Origin: Colwellia sp.
Lineage (GTDB): Bacteria > Pseudomonadota > Gammaproteobacteria > Enterobacterales > Alteromonadaceae
Direction of reading: 5' to 3'
NCBI GenBank assembly: GCA_020630795.1
Contig: JAHDIK010000013.1
Location: forward strand, 1 to 64,000
DNA length: 64,000 bases
Shown: one piece after another, positions 45,944-56,357 of the stretch
How the letters are laid out: each line of letters starts with the position of its first letter
How positions within the stretch are numbered: position 1 is the stretch's first letter
The notes under the pieces: generated by a model
What the model saw: only the letters and a program-made list of their open reading frames with translations
What the model was told of the DNA's origin: nothing
Database searches by the model: none
Position numbers and translations under genes: made by a program

Positions 45944-47866
45944 TTGTTAATTCTTGATAATAAATGGAAAGAAACAGTATTTTCTTACATGCATATCATC
46001 GTGATGGTATTCATGTTGTTTCTATTGCCTATCAAAAGTTATGCAGTTGAAAACGCTCCACTTCAAATTTCAGACGTATTAAAACAAGCTGAAGCGCTTC
46101 AACGTGAAGATATCCTTTCAGCGATTAAGCTAATCCAGTCGCATGACAGAAAAATTCACCGCTATTCTATTGAAGATCAAATAAAGTTCAGAAAGCTCCA
46201 AGCTGAGCTTTTTAATAAGAAAACAGACTATTCTTTAGCTGAACAAGCCGCTAACACAGGGATTACTCTGACGAAGCAGTTAGCTAGACCAAGTATCATT
46301 ATGGCAGAACTCTTCAACTTAAGAGGTTTTGCCGTAGAAAGTATGGGAAATTTTGATACGGCACTTGAAGACTACATGTCAGCTCTAGAGATTGCTGAGT
46401 CGTTAACCAATAATAAAACAGTTGTTTCAACCTTAGCGAATATTGGTGCAATTTATTACATAACCGAGCAGTTTAAGCGCTCACTCATTATTTTGAATGA
46501 TGCATTGTCTCTCGCTCAAGATATTGGTGACGAAGAGCTGTTAGGTGTTGTTAAATCGGAATTAGGAATACTCTATACCTACTTAAAGCAAGAGGATAAA
46601 GCCAAAGAATTTCATGAAAGTGCTTACCAACACTTAACCAAAGCTAATAGACCCTACATGGCTTTTGTGAGTTTGCAAAATATTGCAATCAATCACGCGT
46701 CAAATAATCGTTATAACCAAGCCATTAACCTTTATAAACAGATTATTGTTAAAGCCAAAAAATTTGATAATTACACCGCTATTGCCAACACTTACACGGT
46801 GATGGCAGAAGCCTACATTAAAAAGAAATATAACGACCCCCATACCGCTTACCACTATATTTTAATTGCCGAGAAGTATTTAAAGTCAGTCGAAGGCGCT
46901 AATGTTGAAATGATATTTTTAGTCAATAAAGCTGACGTGTTAAGCCATTTAGAAAAGTATGATGAAGCGCTTGAAACTATTGCCTATGCTGAAAGCATTA
47001 TGTCTCAGCAAGCAGATATTATTAGTACCTATTCTTTACCCGAAATACTGCGTATAAAATCAGAAGTTTATTTCTCTCGCGGTCAATACAAAGAAGCCTA
47101 TAAAACGCAAAAGAGCTTTCACGACAATACGTTAAAAATTAATAAGCGTAATAACTTACAAGCAATAGAAGGCCTGCGTGTTGAATATGAAAGTGAACAA
47201 CATGAAATTCAAGCTAATGTTTTAGAAAAAAAACAGTTGGTTCAAAACCTTGAATTACGTGAAGTAAGTAAACAGCATCAAAGCAGAAATTTTTATATTG
47301 TCATTGGTTTACTCACTGTTTTGGGGTTGGCTTGGTTTTATTTAGTTAACCTAAAACATCAGAAAAAACTTCTCAATAGCCGAGAAACTGATCATTTAAC
47401 TGATTTACAAAATAGACAAACTATATTGCCTAAAGCGTCTTACGAATTTAATAAAGCTCAGAAATCTAAAAAGTATTACAGTGTTTTGCTAATTCAGGTA
47501 GACAACTTTAAAAATATTAACCAAGTAAGAGGGTATGAAACGGGTAATAACATATTAATTGAAATATCGCTTATTATTCAAAATGCTATCGGCAAAAATT
47601 TGGTGTGTGGGAAGTACTCAAGTAAAGAGTTTATCGTGTTGTTACCTGAGCACAATACTCAACAAACTGAAAAAATAGCAGAGCAAGTTCATAATGATAT
47701 TTACAATAAGTCTTGGGAAAAATATGGCTTAAAAGTGGTTTCGGTAAGCATTGGGGCCGCGATTAATGATACACACGACGTAACTTCTTTTGACGAATTA
47801 ATTCAAAAAGCAAGTCGCTTAAAAGATCAAGCGATTAAGGTTGGGGGGAATACAATATGCGTGTAG
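45944..47866 (+). CDS. TPR membrane protein with degenerate GGDEF domain (copy 1)
   Basis: A 640-residue protein with a probable N-terminal signal segment (about 15-35) and periplasmic tetratricopeptide repeats over about 50-400 (for example FNLRGFAVESMGNFDTALEDYMSALEIAE). A coiled coil, a transmembrane helix (about 447-468) and a C-terminal GGDEF-type domain follow. The active-site loop reads CGKYSSKEF, so GGDEF is replaced by SSKEF, and cyclase activity is unlikely. The start is TTG; an ATG 15 codons on is an alternative. Its stop overlaps the start of the next, similar gene by ten bases. Confidence 0.85.
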   Translation: MLILDNKWKETVFSYMHIIVMVFMLFLLPIKSYAVENAPLQISDVLKQAEALQREDILSAIKLIQSHDRKIHRYSIEDQIKFRKLQAELFNKKTDYSLAEQAANTGITLTKQLARPSIIMAELFNLRGFAVESMGNFDTALEDYMSALEIAESLTNNKTVVSTLANIGAIYYITEQFKRSLIILNDALSLAQDIGDEELLGVVKSELGILYTYLKQEDKAKEFHESAYQHLTKANRPYMAFVSLQNIAINHASNNRYNQAINLYKQIIVKAKKFDNYTAIANTYTVMAEAYIKKKYNDPHTAYHYILIAEKYLKSVEGANVEMIFLVNKADVLSHLEKYDEALETIAYAESIMSQQADIISTYSLPEILRIKSEVYFSRGQYKEAYKTQKSFHDNTLKINKRNNLQAIEGLRVEYESEQHEIQANVLEKKQLVQNLELREVSKQHQSRNFYIVIGLLTVLGLAWFYLVNLKHQKKLLNSRETDHLTDLQNRQTILPKASYEFNKAQKSKKYYSVLLIQVDNFKNINQVRGYETGNNILIEISLIIQNAIGKNLVCGKYSSKEFIVLLPEHNTQQTEKIAEQVHNDIYNKSWEKYGLKVVSVSIGAAINDTHDVTSFDELIQKASRLKDQAIKVGGNTICV

Positions 47867-49044
47867 CTATATATATTCTTGTTTATCTATTGATATCACT
47901 CCCTTTGTTCAGTTTCGCTAACTTGCCTACTACAAATACGTATATTCCCTTCTTTTCGATAGATGAACGTATAACGGCGCTACTTGAAAAAAGTGAAGGC
48001 AAAACAGCAAACAAAGATTTAATTCTTGAAAATGTCGCGCTGCTGTTAAAAACGTCTAATCCTGCTGAACAATATGTGCTTTATATTATTCAGGCAAACT
48101 TATCTGCTGGGCTTAAAAAGCATCACAATATCATTAGTATTTTAGATAACGTTAATGCGCTAGAAAGCCAGATGAACCCAGAACAATTAGATACTTTACC
48201 GTTTATTGATGTGTATAAAAAACGTGCGGAAAGTTACGCCTCAATTGGCCAATTTAAACAGGCTTACGAAGCAAAGCAGCGCTTTATCGAAAAATACAAT
48301 ACGTTTCTATTGTATGAAAAAAATAAACATATATTTGAATTGGAAACGAAGTACGAAACCAAAAAAAAGCGAGATATTAATAAACTATTAAACAACCAAA
48401 CCATTTTAAAAGAGATGGAAATCAATGAAACGTTAAGCGATGAAGTTACGCAAAAACGTAATTTGTATATTCTGAGTGCCGTTGGTGTGTTGTTCGTGTT
48501 TTTGTTGGTTCGCCTATCAGTAATTAATAGACGTACAAGAAACCTGTCAAAACAAGATATGTTAACGGGATTGTATAATCGTAAAACACTTTTTCGTGAG
48601 GGTGAACGTGTAATCCAGCGATGTGTTACCAACAAGGAAAACTTATGTTTGTTAGCTATTCATATAGACGATTTTAAATCGGTTAATCATCAATACGGTG
48701 ATTACATTGGCGATGAAATATTGAAGAAGCTTGCAGCGATAGGTACAGAGTCGATGAGAACTCGAGATATTTTCGCACGTCTAGAAGATGCGACGTTCAT
48801 TGCTGTATTGCCTCAATCAACAGTTGGTGAAGTTAAGGCAATAGCACAACATTTAAAAGAAAAATTTAATTCCACGAACTTTAGTTATGTCGGAATTGCT
48901 CAAGCTATACACCTAAGCTTGGGGATTGTTGAAATGAAGGAGTCGAGCCAATCTTTTGAAACATTGCTAAATGCTGGAATGGACACTCTATACGATTTGA
49001 AAGACGGTAAAGGTAATTCAATTAGTATTTATCAAGATCACTAA
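47857..49044 (+). CDS. Membrane protein with degenerate GGDEF domain (copy 2)
   Basis: A 395-residue shorter relative of the preceding gene: signal peptide (about 1-22), a reduced helical-repeat region, coiled coil, transmembrane helix (about 208-226) and GGDEF-type domain (SKQDMLTGLYNRKTLF onward). The signature loop is FARLEDATF, so GGDEF is EDATF and catalytic residues are lost. The first metal-site region (HIDDFKSVNHQYGDYIGDEIL) is better kept than in copy 1. The two genes overlap and are likely co-translated; they may form a pair that senses rather than makes cyclic di-GMP. Confidence 0.82.
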   Translation: MRVAIYILVYLLISLPLFSFANLPTTNTYIPFFSIDERITALLEKSEGKTANKDLILENVALLLKTSNPAEQYVLYIIQANLSAGLKKHHNIISILDNVNALESQMNPEQLDTLPFIDVYKKRAESYASIGQFKQAYEAKQRFIEKYNTFLLYEKNKHIFELETKYETKKKRDINKLLNNQTILKEMEINETLSDEVTQKRNLYILSAVGVLFVFLLVRLSVINRRTRNLSKQDMLTGLYNRKTLFREGERVIQRCVTNKENLCLLAIHIDDFKSVNHQYGDYIGDEILKKLAAIGTESMRTRDIFARLEDATFIAVLPQSTVGEVKAIAQHLKEKFNSTNFSYVGIAQAIHLSLGIVEMKESSQSFETLLNAGMDTLYDLKDGKGNSISIYQDH

Positions 49045-49246
49045 TTATTTATTAGTTTTTTGGCAGTAAAACATACAATCAAATTCGAAATTTCTACTTT
49101 AATTCCTCTGAAGTATTTTCCCTATGCTCATAATCATATAAGCTATCGTGTAGCGATATATCTCGCTTGATCCATAGCTCAAATAATAACAAATAAAGTA
49201 TGTTTATCGTTTACCTGATCAAATGTGCTGTTAGGAAAATTAATCC

Positions 49247-51556
49247 ATGTCTGATGCGCTCGAATATAGCCTAGATGGTGTAGAACAAAAGCCACTTAGA
49301 GAATTTACTGAAGAAGCTTATTTAAATTATTCCATGTATGTAATCATGGATAGAGCACTTCCACATATAGGTGACGGTTTAAAGCCTGTTCAACGTAGAA
49401 TCGTATATGCAATGTCTGAGCTAGGGCTTTCTGCGGTAGCTAAATATAAAAAATCAGCGCGTACCGTTGGTGATGTATTAGGTAAGTTTCATCCTCACGG
49501 TGATTCAGCGTGTTATGAAGCTATGGTGTTAATGGCACAGCCGTTTTCATACCGTTACCCGCTAGTTGACGGTCAAGGAAACTGGGGAGCACCAGATGAT
49601 CCAAAATCATTTGCTGCAATGCGATATACCGAAGCACGTTTATCAAAGTTTAGTGAAGTATTATTAAGTGAGCTTGGGCAAGGAACGGTTGATTGGATCC
49701 CTAACTTTGACGGCACAATGCGCGAGCCGAAAACATTACCTGCTAGGTTACCGCATATTATGCTTAACGGTATTACAGGTATTGCTGTTGGTATGGCAAC
49801 AGATATTCCTCCTCATAATGTGCGAGAAATCGCATCGGCATGTGTTCATTTAATTGATAAACCTAAAGCAGAAACGACAGATTTACTCGAATTTGTTCAA
49901 GGGCCTGATTACCCAACAGACGCTGAAATTATTACCCCGAAAAAAGAGATCGAAAAAATTTACCAAACAGGGCGCGGTAGTATCAAAATGCGTGCTGTTT
50001 ATGAGATAGAACAGGGAGATATTGTTATATCTTCACTGCCACACCAAGCGTCAGGCGGCAAAATACTTGAGCAAATTGCGAGTCAAATGCAGGCTAAAAA
50101 GCTGCCAATGGTTGTTGATTTACGTGATGAGTCAGATCACGAAAACCCAACACGTTTAGTGGTAGTTCCGCGCTCAAATCGTGTTGATGTTGAGCAGTTA
50201 ATGCAGCATTTATTTGCGACAACAGATTTAGAAAAGAATTACCGTGTTAATTTAAACATGATTGGTTTGGACAACAAACCTGCTGTTAAAGATTTAGGCT
50301 CAATTCTAAAAGAGTGGATTGAATACCGCCGCGAAACGATTAGACGCAAACTTCAGTTTAGATTAGATAAAGTTTTAGCGCGTCTACATATTTTAGACGG
50401 CTTATTAATCGCCTACTTAAATATTGATGAAGTTATAGAAATTATTAGAACGTACGACGATCCAAAAGCGGAACTAATGTCTCGCTTTGAGCTATCTGAA
50501 CGTCAAGCGGAAGCTATTCTTGAAATTAAACTTCGTCAACTTGCAAAACTTGAAGAAATTAAAATCAGGGCAGAGCAAGACGAGCTGAATAAAGAAAGAG
50601 AATATTTAGAGAAAACCCTAAACTCTAAAGCGCGCATGAACACGCTAATGAAAAAAGAAATTTTGGAAGCGGCTGAAAAATATGGTGATGACAGACGTTC
50701 AATACTAGTTGAGCGAGAAGAGTCAAAAGCGTTATCAGAAAAAGATCTTGTACCAAGCGAGCCTGTTACCGTTATTGTATCGGAAAAAGGTTGGGCAAGA
50801 TGTGGTAAAGGGCATGATATTGACCCGCTAACGCTTAACTATAAAGCGGGCGATGAATACTTATGTTCGGCAAAAGGGCGAAGTAATCGACCTGTTGTAT
50901 TTATTGATTCTACCGGTAGGGCTTATTCTACAGAAGCTCATAGCTTGCCAACCGCTAGAAGCCAAGGAGAGCCGTTAACAGGGCGCTTTAATTTGTCAGC
51001 TGGCGATGTGTTTGAACATACAATAATGGCTGAGGACGAATGTAAGTACTTACTAAGTAGTGACGCAGGGTATGGTTTTGTGGGTAAATTTGACGATATG
51101 GTAAGTCGAAACAAAAACGGTAAGGCGTTATTAAATTTACCAAGTGCTGCTAAAGTGTTACCCCCTAAAGAAGTTAATAATATAGATACATCGTTGGTAT
51201 TGGCCATTACAAGTGAAGGTCGAATGTTAATATTCCCAATCAAAGATTTACCGATATTAAGCAAAGGTAAAGGAAATAAAATTATCAATATACCGTCAGC
51301 GAGAGCTAAGGCTCGCGAAGAATTTGTGACTATTGCTGAAGTACTTGAGCCAACAAGTTCTGTTACGCTTCATGCCGGAAAACGAAAATTAACGCTTAAA
51401 CCGAGCGATGTTGAACATTATCGAGGTGAAAGAGGCCGACGTGGAAGTAAGCTTCCTAGAGGTTTGCAGCGTGTAGATAGAGTGGAGATTGAAAAGGTTA
51501 TTGTAGAGCCTGAAGTGGTTTCTGATACATCTTACACGCCAGAAGAAAATAGTTAA
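49247..51556 (+). CDS. parC: DNA topoisomerase IV subunit A
   Basis: The DNA-cleaving subunit of topoisomerase IV. The 769 residues show the winged-helix catalytic region with [13 protein letters not shown] and the catalytic tyrosine Y127 in [11 protein letters not shown]. The C-terminal beta-pinwheel region starts at about 500. The quinolone-target positions matching E. coli Ser80 and Glu84 are the susceptible Ser87 and Glu91. AGGA lies about 11 bases before the ATG. It is 10 kb from parE. Confidence 0.97.
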   Translation: MSDALEYSLDGVEQKPLREFTEEAYLNYSMYVIMDRALPHIGDGLKPVQRRIVYAMSELGLSAVAKYKKSARTVGDVLGKFHPHGDSACYEAMVLMAQPFSYRYPLVDGQGNWGAPDDPKSFAAMRYTEARLSKFSEVLLSELGQGTVDWIPNFDGTMREPKTLPARLPHIMLNGITGIAVGMATDIPPHNVREIASACVHLIDKPKAETTDLLEFVQGPDYPTDAEIITPKKEIEKIYQTGRGSIKMRAVYEIEQGDIVISSLPHQASGGKILEQIASQMQAKKLPMVVDLRDESDHENPTRLVVVPRSNRVDVEQLMQHLFATTDLEKNYRVNLNMIGLDNKPAVKDLGSILKEWIEYRRETIRRKLQFRLDKVLARLHILDGLLIAYLNIDEVIEIIRTYDDPKAELMSRFELSERQAEAILEIKLRQLAKLEEIKIRAEQDELNKEREYLEKTLNSKARMNTLMKKEILEAAEKYGDDRRSILVEREESKALSEKDLVPSEPVTVIVSEKGWARCGKGHDIDPLTLNYKAGDEYLCSAKGRSNRPVVFIDSTGRAYSTEAHSLPTARSQGEPLTGRFNLSAGDVFEHTIMAEDECKYLLSSDAGYGFVGKFDDMVSRNKNGKALLNLPSAAKVLPPKEVNNIDTSLVLAITSEGRMLIFPIKDLPILSKGKGNKIINIPSARAKAREEFVTIAEVLEPTSSVTLHAGKRKLTLKPSDVEHYRGERGRRGSKLPRGLQRVDRVEIEKVIVEPEVVSDTSYTPEENS

Positions 51557-51569
51557 TGTCGGTCAATTT

Positions 51570-52121
51570 TTAGTTTTTTAAATCATCTTTTTGGAGTTGC
51601 TTGATCAGTTGGACTAGTTGAGTGATTTTGATATTGGAGAGTTGCCGATAATCAAAATAAGGGCAAACGATTAGTTTCTTAGCTTCATTAATGGCAAAAC
51701 TCTCAGATAACCAATAACAGGAAGTGTCTACACCTAGCTTTTTTGCGTAAGTTTTTCCCATCACTATATGAATGTTTTTAGATTGATATGTTGGGCTTGA
51801 AGGAGAGATTTCGTCTACCGTTAATTTTGAAAATATAAGACGCTGATCGCTGTTTTCTTGCAACAAGTAATCATCTCTTAAGGTTTGCCAAGTGTTATAG
51901 TTTTTTGAATGTAATTCGTGTACTAGCTTGGCATACACATTAAAAATTTTTCGCCAATGATTACCGGTTAGTGTTGCAATAGTTGATATGTCGTGTGGAT
52001 TGAGAGGCTTAAATGAGTTTAACGATTCATATTCTGGTAGCGGCGGTCTATTTTCAATATAAACGTTTATAGAGGCATTTTGTGAGCCTAAGCCTATAAG
52101 AGTGTTTGTTGGTGTGGGCAT
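51570..52121 (-). CDS. Conserved hypothetical protein
   Basis: A 183-residue soluble protein with no signal peptide or membrane segment. It has NTLIGLGSQNASINVYIENRPPLPEYESL at the N-terminus and IHIVMGKTYAKKLGVD later. From memory it resembles a family seen in Shewanella, Colwellia and relatives (possibly DUF6942), unverified. It converges with parC, with stops 13 bases apart. No function can be proposed. Confidence 0.65.
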   Translation of the reverse strand: MPTPTNTLIGLGSQNASINVYIENRPPLPEYESLNSFKPLNPHDISTIATLTGNHWRKIFNVYAKLVHELHSKNYNTWQTLRDDYLLQENSDQRLIFSKLTVDEISPSSPTYQSKNIHIVMGKTYAKKLGVDTSCYWLSESFAINEAKKLIVCPYFDYRQLSNIKITQLVQLIKQLQKDDLKN

Positions 52122-52144
52122 ATTTTGTCATTTATTTTAATGAA

Positions 52145-52175
52145 TAAAAAACCCGGTAAACCGGGCTTTTTCTTT
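52145..52175. terminator. GC-rich terminator after the DUF3545 gene
   Basis: CCCGG-TAAA-CCGGG with A-rich and T-rich flanks gives a symmetric hairpin that can act on both strands. It lies between the DUF3545 gene and the conserved gene at 51570, so these two minus-strand genes are probably separate units. Confidence 0.85.
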
Positions 52176-52199
52176 AGTGTTTATGTTTAGTAAATAGAA

Positions 52200-52370
52200 T
52201 TAATAATCATCAAACATATATTCTAAAGAGTCGTCGAACGCTTTAAGTTCTTTTTCTAGTTGGTGTTGTTCTTTTAACTGTTCAATTTCACGCCATTTTC
52301 TTTTTTTATTGCTTTGACTCGATTTTGGTTGTGTTTCCAATGAGCCCAATTTTTTTTGAAATGTATCCAT
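52200..52370 (-). CDS. DUF3545 small protein
   Basis: A 56-residue ORF starting MDTFQKKLGSLETQPKSSQ and ending EYMFDDY. The core (KKRKWREIEQLKEQHQLEKEL) is the characteristic basic helix of the DUF3545 family, short proteins of unknown function in Vibrio, Shewanella and relatives. AGGGG lies seven bases before the ATG and a clear terminator follows within 60 bases. It is a self-contained one-gene unit. Confidence 0.8.
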   Translation of the reverse strand: MDTFQKKLGSLETQPKSSQSNKKRKWREIEQLKEQHQLEKELKAFDDSLEYMFDDY

Positions 52371-52641
52371 GGAATGCCCCTTTTTAGTTAAAACAGCAGT
52401 TATTAAATATCATATGTGTTTTTATATTTAAATACTTTTATCTAGCTTTATATTTAACCAATTGAAATATCGTTATATTTTTTATCGAATGTTTTTTCAT
52501 TTTATTTGTTTAATTCGTCAATAATTATGGAGTAACTTTAATTGCCGTTAAGTTTTTAATTTTTGTAAAAAAGAGCAGAACCAAACAAAGTAGCCATGAT
52601 ATAGTTAGTACAAGTTAATTCTTTAAAACCATGGTGTTAGC

Positions 52642-53415
52642 ATGTTAATTGTTGTTTCTCCTGCAAAAAAATTAGATTTTGAATCTCCCGTTGCCACAAA
52701 TAAATTTACTCAACCTTTGTTACTTGAACATAGTCAAGAACTTATCGAGCGATGTGTAAAGCTTACTCCTGCAGACTTGTCTTCTTTAATGGGTATTAGT
52801 GATCAGCTTGCGGGTCTTAATGCCGCACGTTTTGGTGAGTGGTCGCTTCCTTTTACGCCAGAAAATGCGCGCCAAGCAGTTTTAGCATTCAGCGGTGACG
52901 TATATACAGGCCTTCAAGCATCGAGCTTCAATGAAGGTGCATTTGACTTTGCACAGCAGCATTTACGCATATTGTCTGGCCTGTATGGCTTATTAAAGCC
53001 TTTAGATCTTATCCAAGCCTATCGTTTAGAAATGGGAACCAAGTTAGATAACGAGCGTGGAAGTAATTTATATCAATTTTGGGGAGATATTATTACTGAT
53101 CATTTAAATGAAGCGATTGCTGCCCAAGGCGATGATATTTTAATTAACTTAGCGTCAAACGAATATTTTAAATCGGTTAAGAAAAAGAACTTAAATGCTA
53201 CAGTTATTACACCAGCGTTTAAAGATTGGAAAAATGGTCAATACAAAATGATTAGCTTTTTCGCCAAAAAGGCGAGGGGATTAATGGCTAATTACGTGAT
53301 TGAGAACGGTATTACAGATTTAGAGCAGTTGAAACAGTTTAACGCTGCTGGCTATGAGTATAATAGTGAATTCTCTAAAGGAAATGATTGGGTATTCACT
53401 CGAAAAGAAGCATAG
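52642..53415 (+). CDS. yaaA: Peroxide stress protein YaaA
   Basis: A 257-residue DUF328 protein that limits free iron during hydrogen peroxide stress in E. coli. It starts [16 protein letters not shown], and [23 protein letters not shown] and [30 protein letters not shown] are family hallmarks. Length is the same as E. coli YaaA (258). It has its own AT-rich upstream region of 271 bases, in which I see no gene. Confidence 0.95.
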   Translation: MLIVVSPAKKLDFESPVATNKFTQPLLLEHSQELIERCVKLTPADLSSLMGISDQLAGLNAARFGEWSLPFTPENARQAVLAFSGDVYTGLQASSFNEGAFDFAQQHLRILSGLYGLLKPLDLIQAYRLEMGTKLDNERGSNLYQFWGDIITDHLNEAIAAQGDDILINLASNEYFKSVKKKNLNATVITPAFKDWKNGQYKMISFFAKKARGLMANYVIENGITDLEQLKQFNAAGYEYNSEFSKGNDWVFTRKEA

Positions 53416-53430
53416 TCATTCGCTTCAGCG

Positions 53431-56313
53431 TTAGAATTGATAATCAATTCCTGCGTAATAATAGGCACCGTTATAACCAAATGGTGCCGATCTTCTTGAG
53501 TATTTAAAAACCCCTGCACTTTCTACAATTACGTTGCCATTATTATCAACAATAGTACCTGCTCGTGAATTGCCAATCGTATTTTTGTCGGGTGCTACAT
53601 CGAAAAGGTTATTACTGCCAACGAAAATGTATGTTGCGTTAGTTAGCTTATAGCTGAGCTTGATGTCTGTCACTAGTTTTGGGCTATACGTTTGGCGCTC
53701 TCCATCGGTAATCGTGTATTTACCGTAGTGGTTAAAAGCTAGGTTCATTTCCCAGTCATTTTTTTGATACAAAGACGATAGGTGAAAGCGACTTTTGGGC
53801 TGCCATTCTTCAATAATGGCAATGTCTTCTGCAGAATACAGCTGGTTGATTGAAATATACCCTTGTTCATCACTATAAAGAGGGTAAAGGTGGTTAACGT
53901 TAGTTTTTGTAACGTTACCCGCCATTGTAATTGTTAAATTATCGGCCTGTAAGGCGGTAGATTTCCAAGTAGCGACTAAATCTATTCCTTCAGTTGTTGA
54001 TTCAGCGCCATTTAAAAAGAATTGCCCTTTTGTGATTTGGTTGTTTGCTAAGGTTCTATGTTTACTTAAACGAGTATTACTTATTTTGGTCGACATAACT
54101 ATGCGATTTTTAATATTTACATGATAGTAATCTAGAGCGACATTGAGAGAGTTATATGGTTGATAAATAACGCCAAGGCTGAAGTTTTTCGCGTCTTCAG
54201 GTGTTAACGTTTTAATCCCTAAAGATTGGGCAACTTCACTATCATTTCGGTATGTTTTAACAACTTCAGGTACTAAAACATTGTCATTATTTACGATAAA
54301 TTGAGTGCTGTTATTATTAAAGTACAACTGCTGCATTGATGGAGCTCTGAAGCCTGTACTGATATTTCCTCGAAAGGTCAGCACTTCTGAACCTTCCCAG
54401 TTTGCTGCCAGCTTTACGTTATTGGCGTGCCCAAAAGATTGTGAGTTATCATACCTTAGCGCACCAATAATATTGATGTTGTCGGTAACATTAGCGTTTA
54501 ATTCTGCGTAAAGTGATGTTGTGCGTCTGCGTTCATCTACAGAAAGCTCCGGAGGAATCCCAGGAAAACCTTGTATACCCCCGACAAAATCAGTATTGAA
54601 AAGATTGTTACCGGTGATCGTATCATAGTCAGCATAGGCATATTCGTCGCCAGGTATTACACAATAATGGTCAATTCTGTGCTCTAAACCTAATGATAAT
54701 GAGGTATTTTGAAAGTGCTGAGTGTAATTTAAATTTAAGGTTTCTAAAGATAACTTTAATCCATAAGCATTTGCGTTTAACGGCAGGTCTTGTCTTATCG
54801 TTTCCGCTGTTTTATCGGTTTGATGCAACCAAGCATTGACATAAGATGAGTTAATTGAATCTTTAACGTGATAGTCAATATTGTTTTTTCCAAAGGTATA
54901 AGACAAATCAAGAAGAGCATCGTTTGGTAGCTTAATGTCGGTTCCTAAATTAAAGGAAATATCTGAAATTTTGGATTCTATTTTCGGGAGAAATCCTTGA
55001 GGAATAGTCGCATCACCGTCTTGAAGCATCACGTTAGCGTTAATGTCTGCGTTGTGTCTGAAAAATGCTGCTGACTCGTTTTCTCTGTTTGAATATGTAA
55101 AAAAGCTATATAGTTTTCCATAGCTCGTTTTATGTTCACCATTGGCTGTAAATGCTACTTGATTGTAAAAAGCATCCCCCACATTAAATGTGTTTCTCGA
55201 CGCATTTATTTCTCTAGGATCTGTTGCTAAGAAATCGCCGTTAGGTAATTCAACACATCCCTGGTATTGACACGTTCCATGCCTACCCGATCGATTAGTG
55301 CCGTTGTGTTCTTTGATGCTCAACGTTGTATTAATAAAAGTGTCATCGCTAATGATTAACCCTTTTGATATACCAAGCTTAATTGTTTCTCCGTCCCCTC
55401 TAGAGTATGTGCCTGCTGAAAGCGATACTTTACCTGTATCATGCTTTCCTTTTAGAACAATATTGATTACACCGGCAATAGCATCTGAGCCATACTGTGC
55501 GGCTGCGCCATCTCTTAGTACTTCAATATAGGCGATAGACTCTAATGGAATCGCATTCATATCAACACCAGCAGTACCTCTGCCGACAGAATTATTAATA
55601 TGTATTAAGCTTGCTTGATGTCTACGCTTTCCATTTACAAGAACAAGTGTTTGGTCTGGCCCTAAGCCTCTTAGTGTTGCAGGTTGAAGTACATCTGAGC
55701 CATCGCTGATTGCTGATGTTGAAATATTGAATGAGGGGGCGAGTGTTTGTAAAATTTTTCCAACTTCATAGTGTCCTGTAGAGTTTAACGCTTCATTTGA
55801 AAATACGTCTACGGGCACTGGGAGTGAATCTATAGTTCGTGTTACACCTCTGCTGCCGAGTACTGATATTTTTTCAATATTATTTTGGAGAACAGGCGGT
55901 TCTGTTTTTTGAGCTCGCTCGATGTATTGAGTCGTTGCATTAGCTTTAACTTTTTTGGAAGATATTTGTGCGCTTTTTTCAACTTTAATCTGTCCGTTTT
56001 TAGACACTGTAGCGACAAGCCCTGAGTTTCGTAAAAGCTTAGTTAACGCATAATCTTTAGGGTAAAAACCTACTAATTTATTCGCACTGTATTCTTTCGT
56101 TAAGTTAAATGAAAATATAATCGTAGTGTCGGCTTGCTCAGCGTAGCTAATCAGTGCTGTATTTGCGGCTTGTTTGGGAATGTTAAATGAAGTTAATTCT
56201 TCCGCAAAAGTCGTTGTACTTAATGCGCATATGAAGAAAGGAGTAAGTAAAAACACGATAATGTTTTTAATACTAAAAGTTGGTAAGGAGAGTAATATTT
56301 TTTGCGTAAACAT
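53431..56313 (-). CDS. TonB-dependent transducer with STN domain
   Basis: A 960-residue outer-membrane receptor. After the signal peptide (1-37) comes a short STN domain (about 40-115: FNIPKQAANTALISYAEQADTTIIF to ATVSKNGQIKVEK), which signals to a FecR anti-sigma protein, here encoded directly upstream. Plug motifs (TLRGLGPDQTLVLVNGKRRHQAS, LRDGAAAQYGSDAIAGVINIVLKG) resemble the receptor at 254-2833. The barrel ends in YAGIDYQF. Such proteins regulate their own synthesis when ligand binds. The cargo is not identifiable. Confidence 0.92.
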   Translation of the reverse strand: MFTQKILLSLPTFSIKNIIVFLLTPFFICALSTTTFAEELTSFNIPKQAANTALISYAEQADTTIIFSFNLTKEYSANKLVGFYPKDYALTKLLRNSGLVATVSKNGQIKVEKSAQISSKKVKANATTQYIERAQKTEPPVLQNNIEKISVLGSRGVTRTIDSLPVPVDVFSNEALNSTGHYEVGKILQTLAPSFNISTSAISDGSDVLQPATLRGLGPDQTLVLVNGKRRHQASLIHINNSVGRGTAGVDMNAIPLESIAYIEVLRDGAAAQYGSDAIAGVINIVLKGKHDTGKVSLSAGTYSRGDGETIKLGISKGLIISDDTFINTTLSIKEHNGTNRSGRHGTCQYQGCVELPNGDFLATDPREINASRNTFNVGDAFYNQVAFTANGEHKTSYGKLYSFFTYSNRENESAAFFRHNADINANVMLQDGDATIPQGFLPKIESKISDISFNLGTDIKLPNDALLDLSYTFGKNNIDYHVKDSINSSYVNAWLHQTDKTAETIRQDLPLNANAYGLKLSLETLNLNYTQHFQNTSLSLGLEHRIDHYCVIPGDEYAYADYDTITGNNLFNTDFVGGIQGFPGIPPELSVDERRRTTSLYAELNANVTDNINIIGALRYDNSQSFGHANNVKLAANWEGSEVLTFRGNISTGFRAPSMQQLYFNNNSTQFIVNNDNVLVPEVVKTYRNDSEVAQSLGIKTLTPEDAKNFSLGVIYQPYNSLNVALDYYHVNIKNRIVMSTKISNTRLSKHRTLANNQITKGQFFLNGAESTTEGIDLVATWKSTALQADNLTITMAGNVTKTNVNHLYPLYSDEQGYISINQLYSAEDIAIIEEWQPKSRFHLSSLYQKNDWEMNLAFNHYGKYTITDGERQTYSPKLVTDIKLSYKLTNATYIFVGSNNLFDVAPDKNTIGNSRAGTIVDNNGNVIVESAGVFKYSRRSAPFGYNGAYYYAGIDYQF

Positions 56314-56357
56314 AGTGGCTCTAAATACTTACTGAAAAATGATAGCGTGAATTGTTA

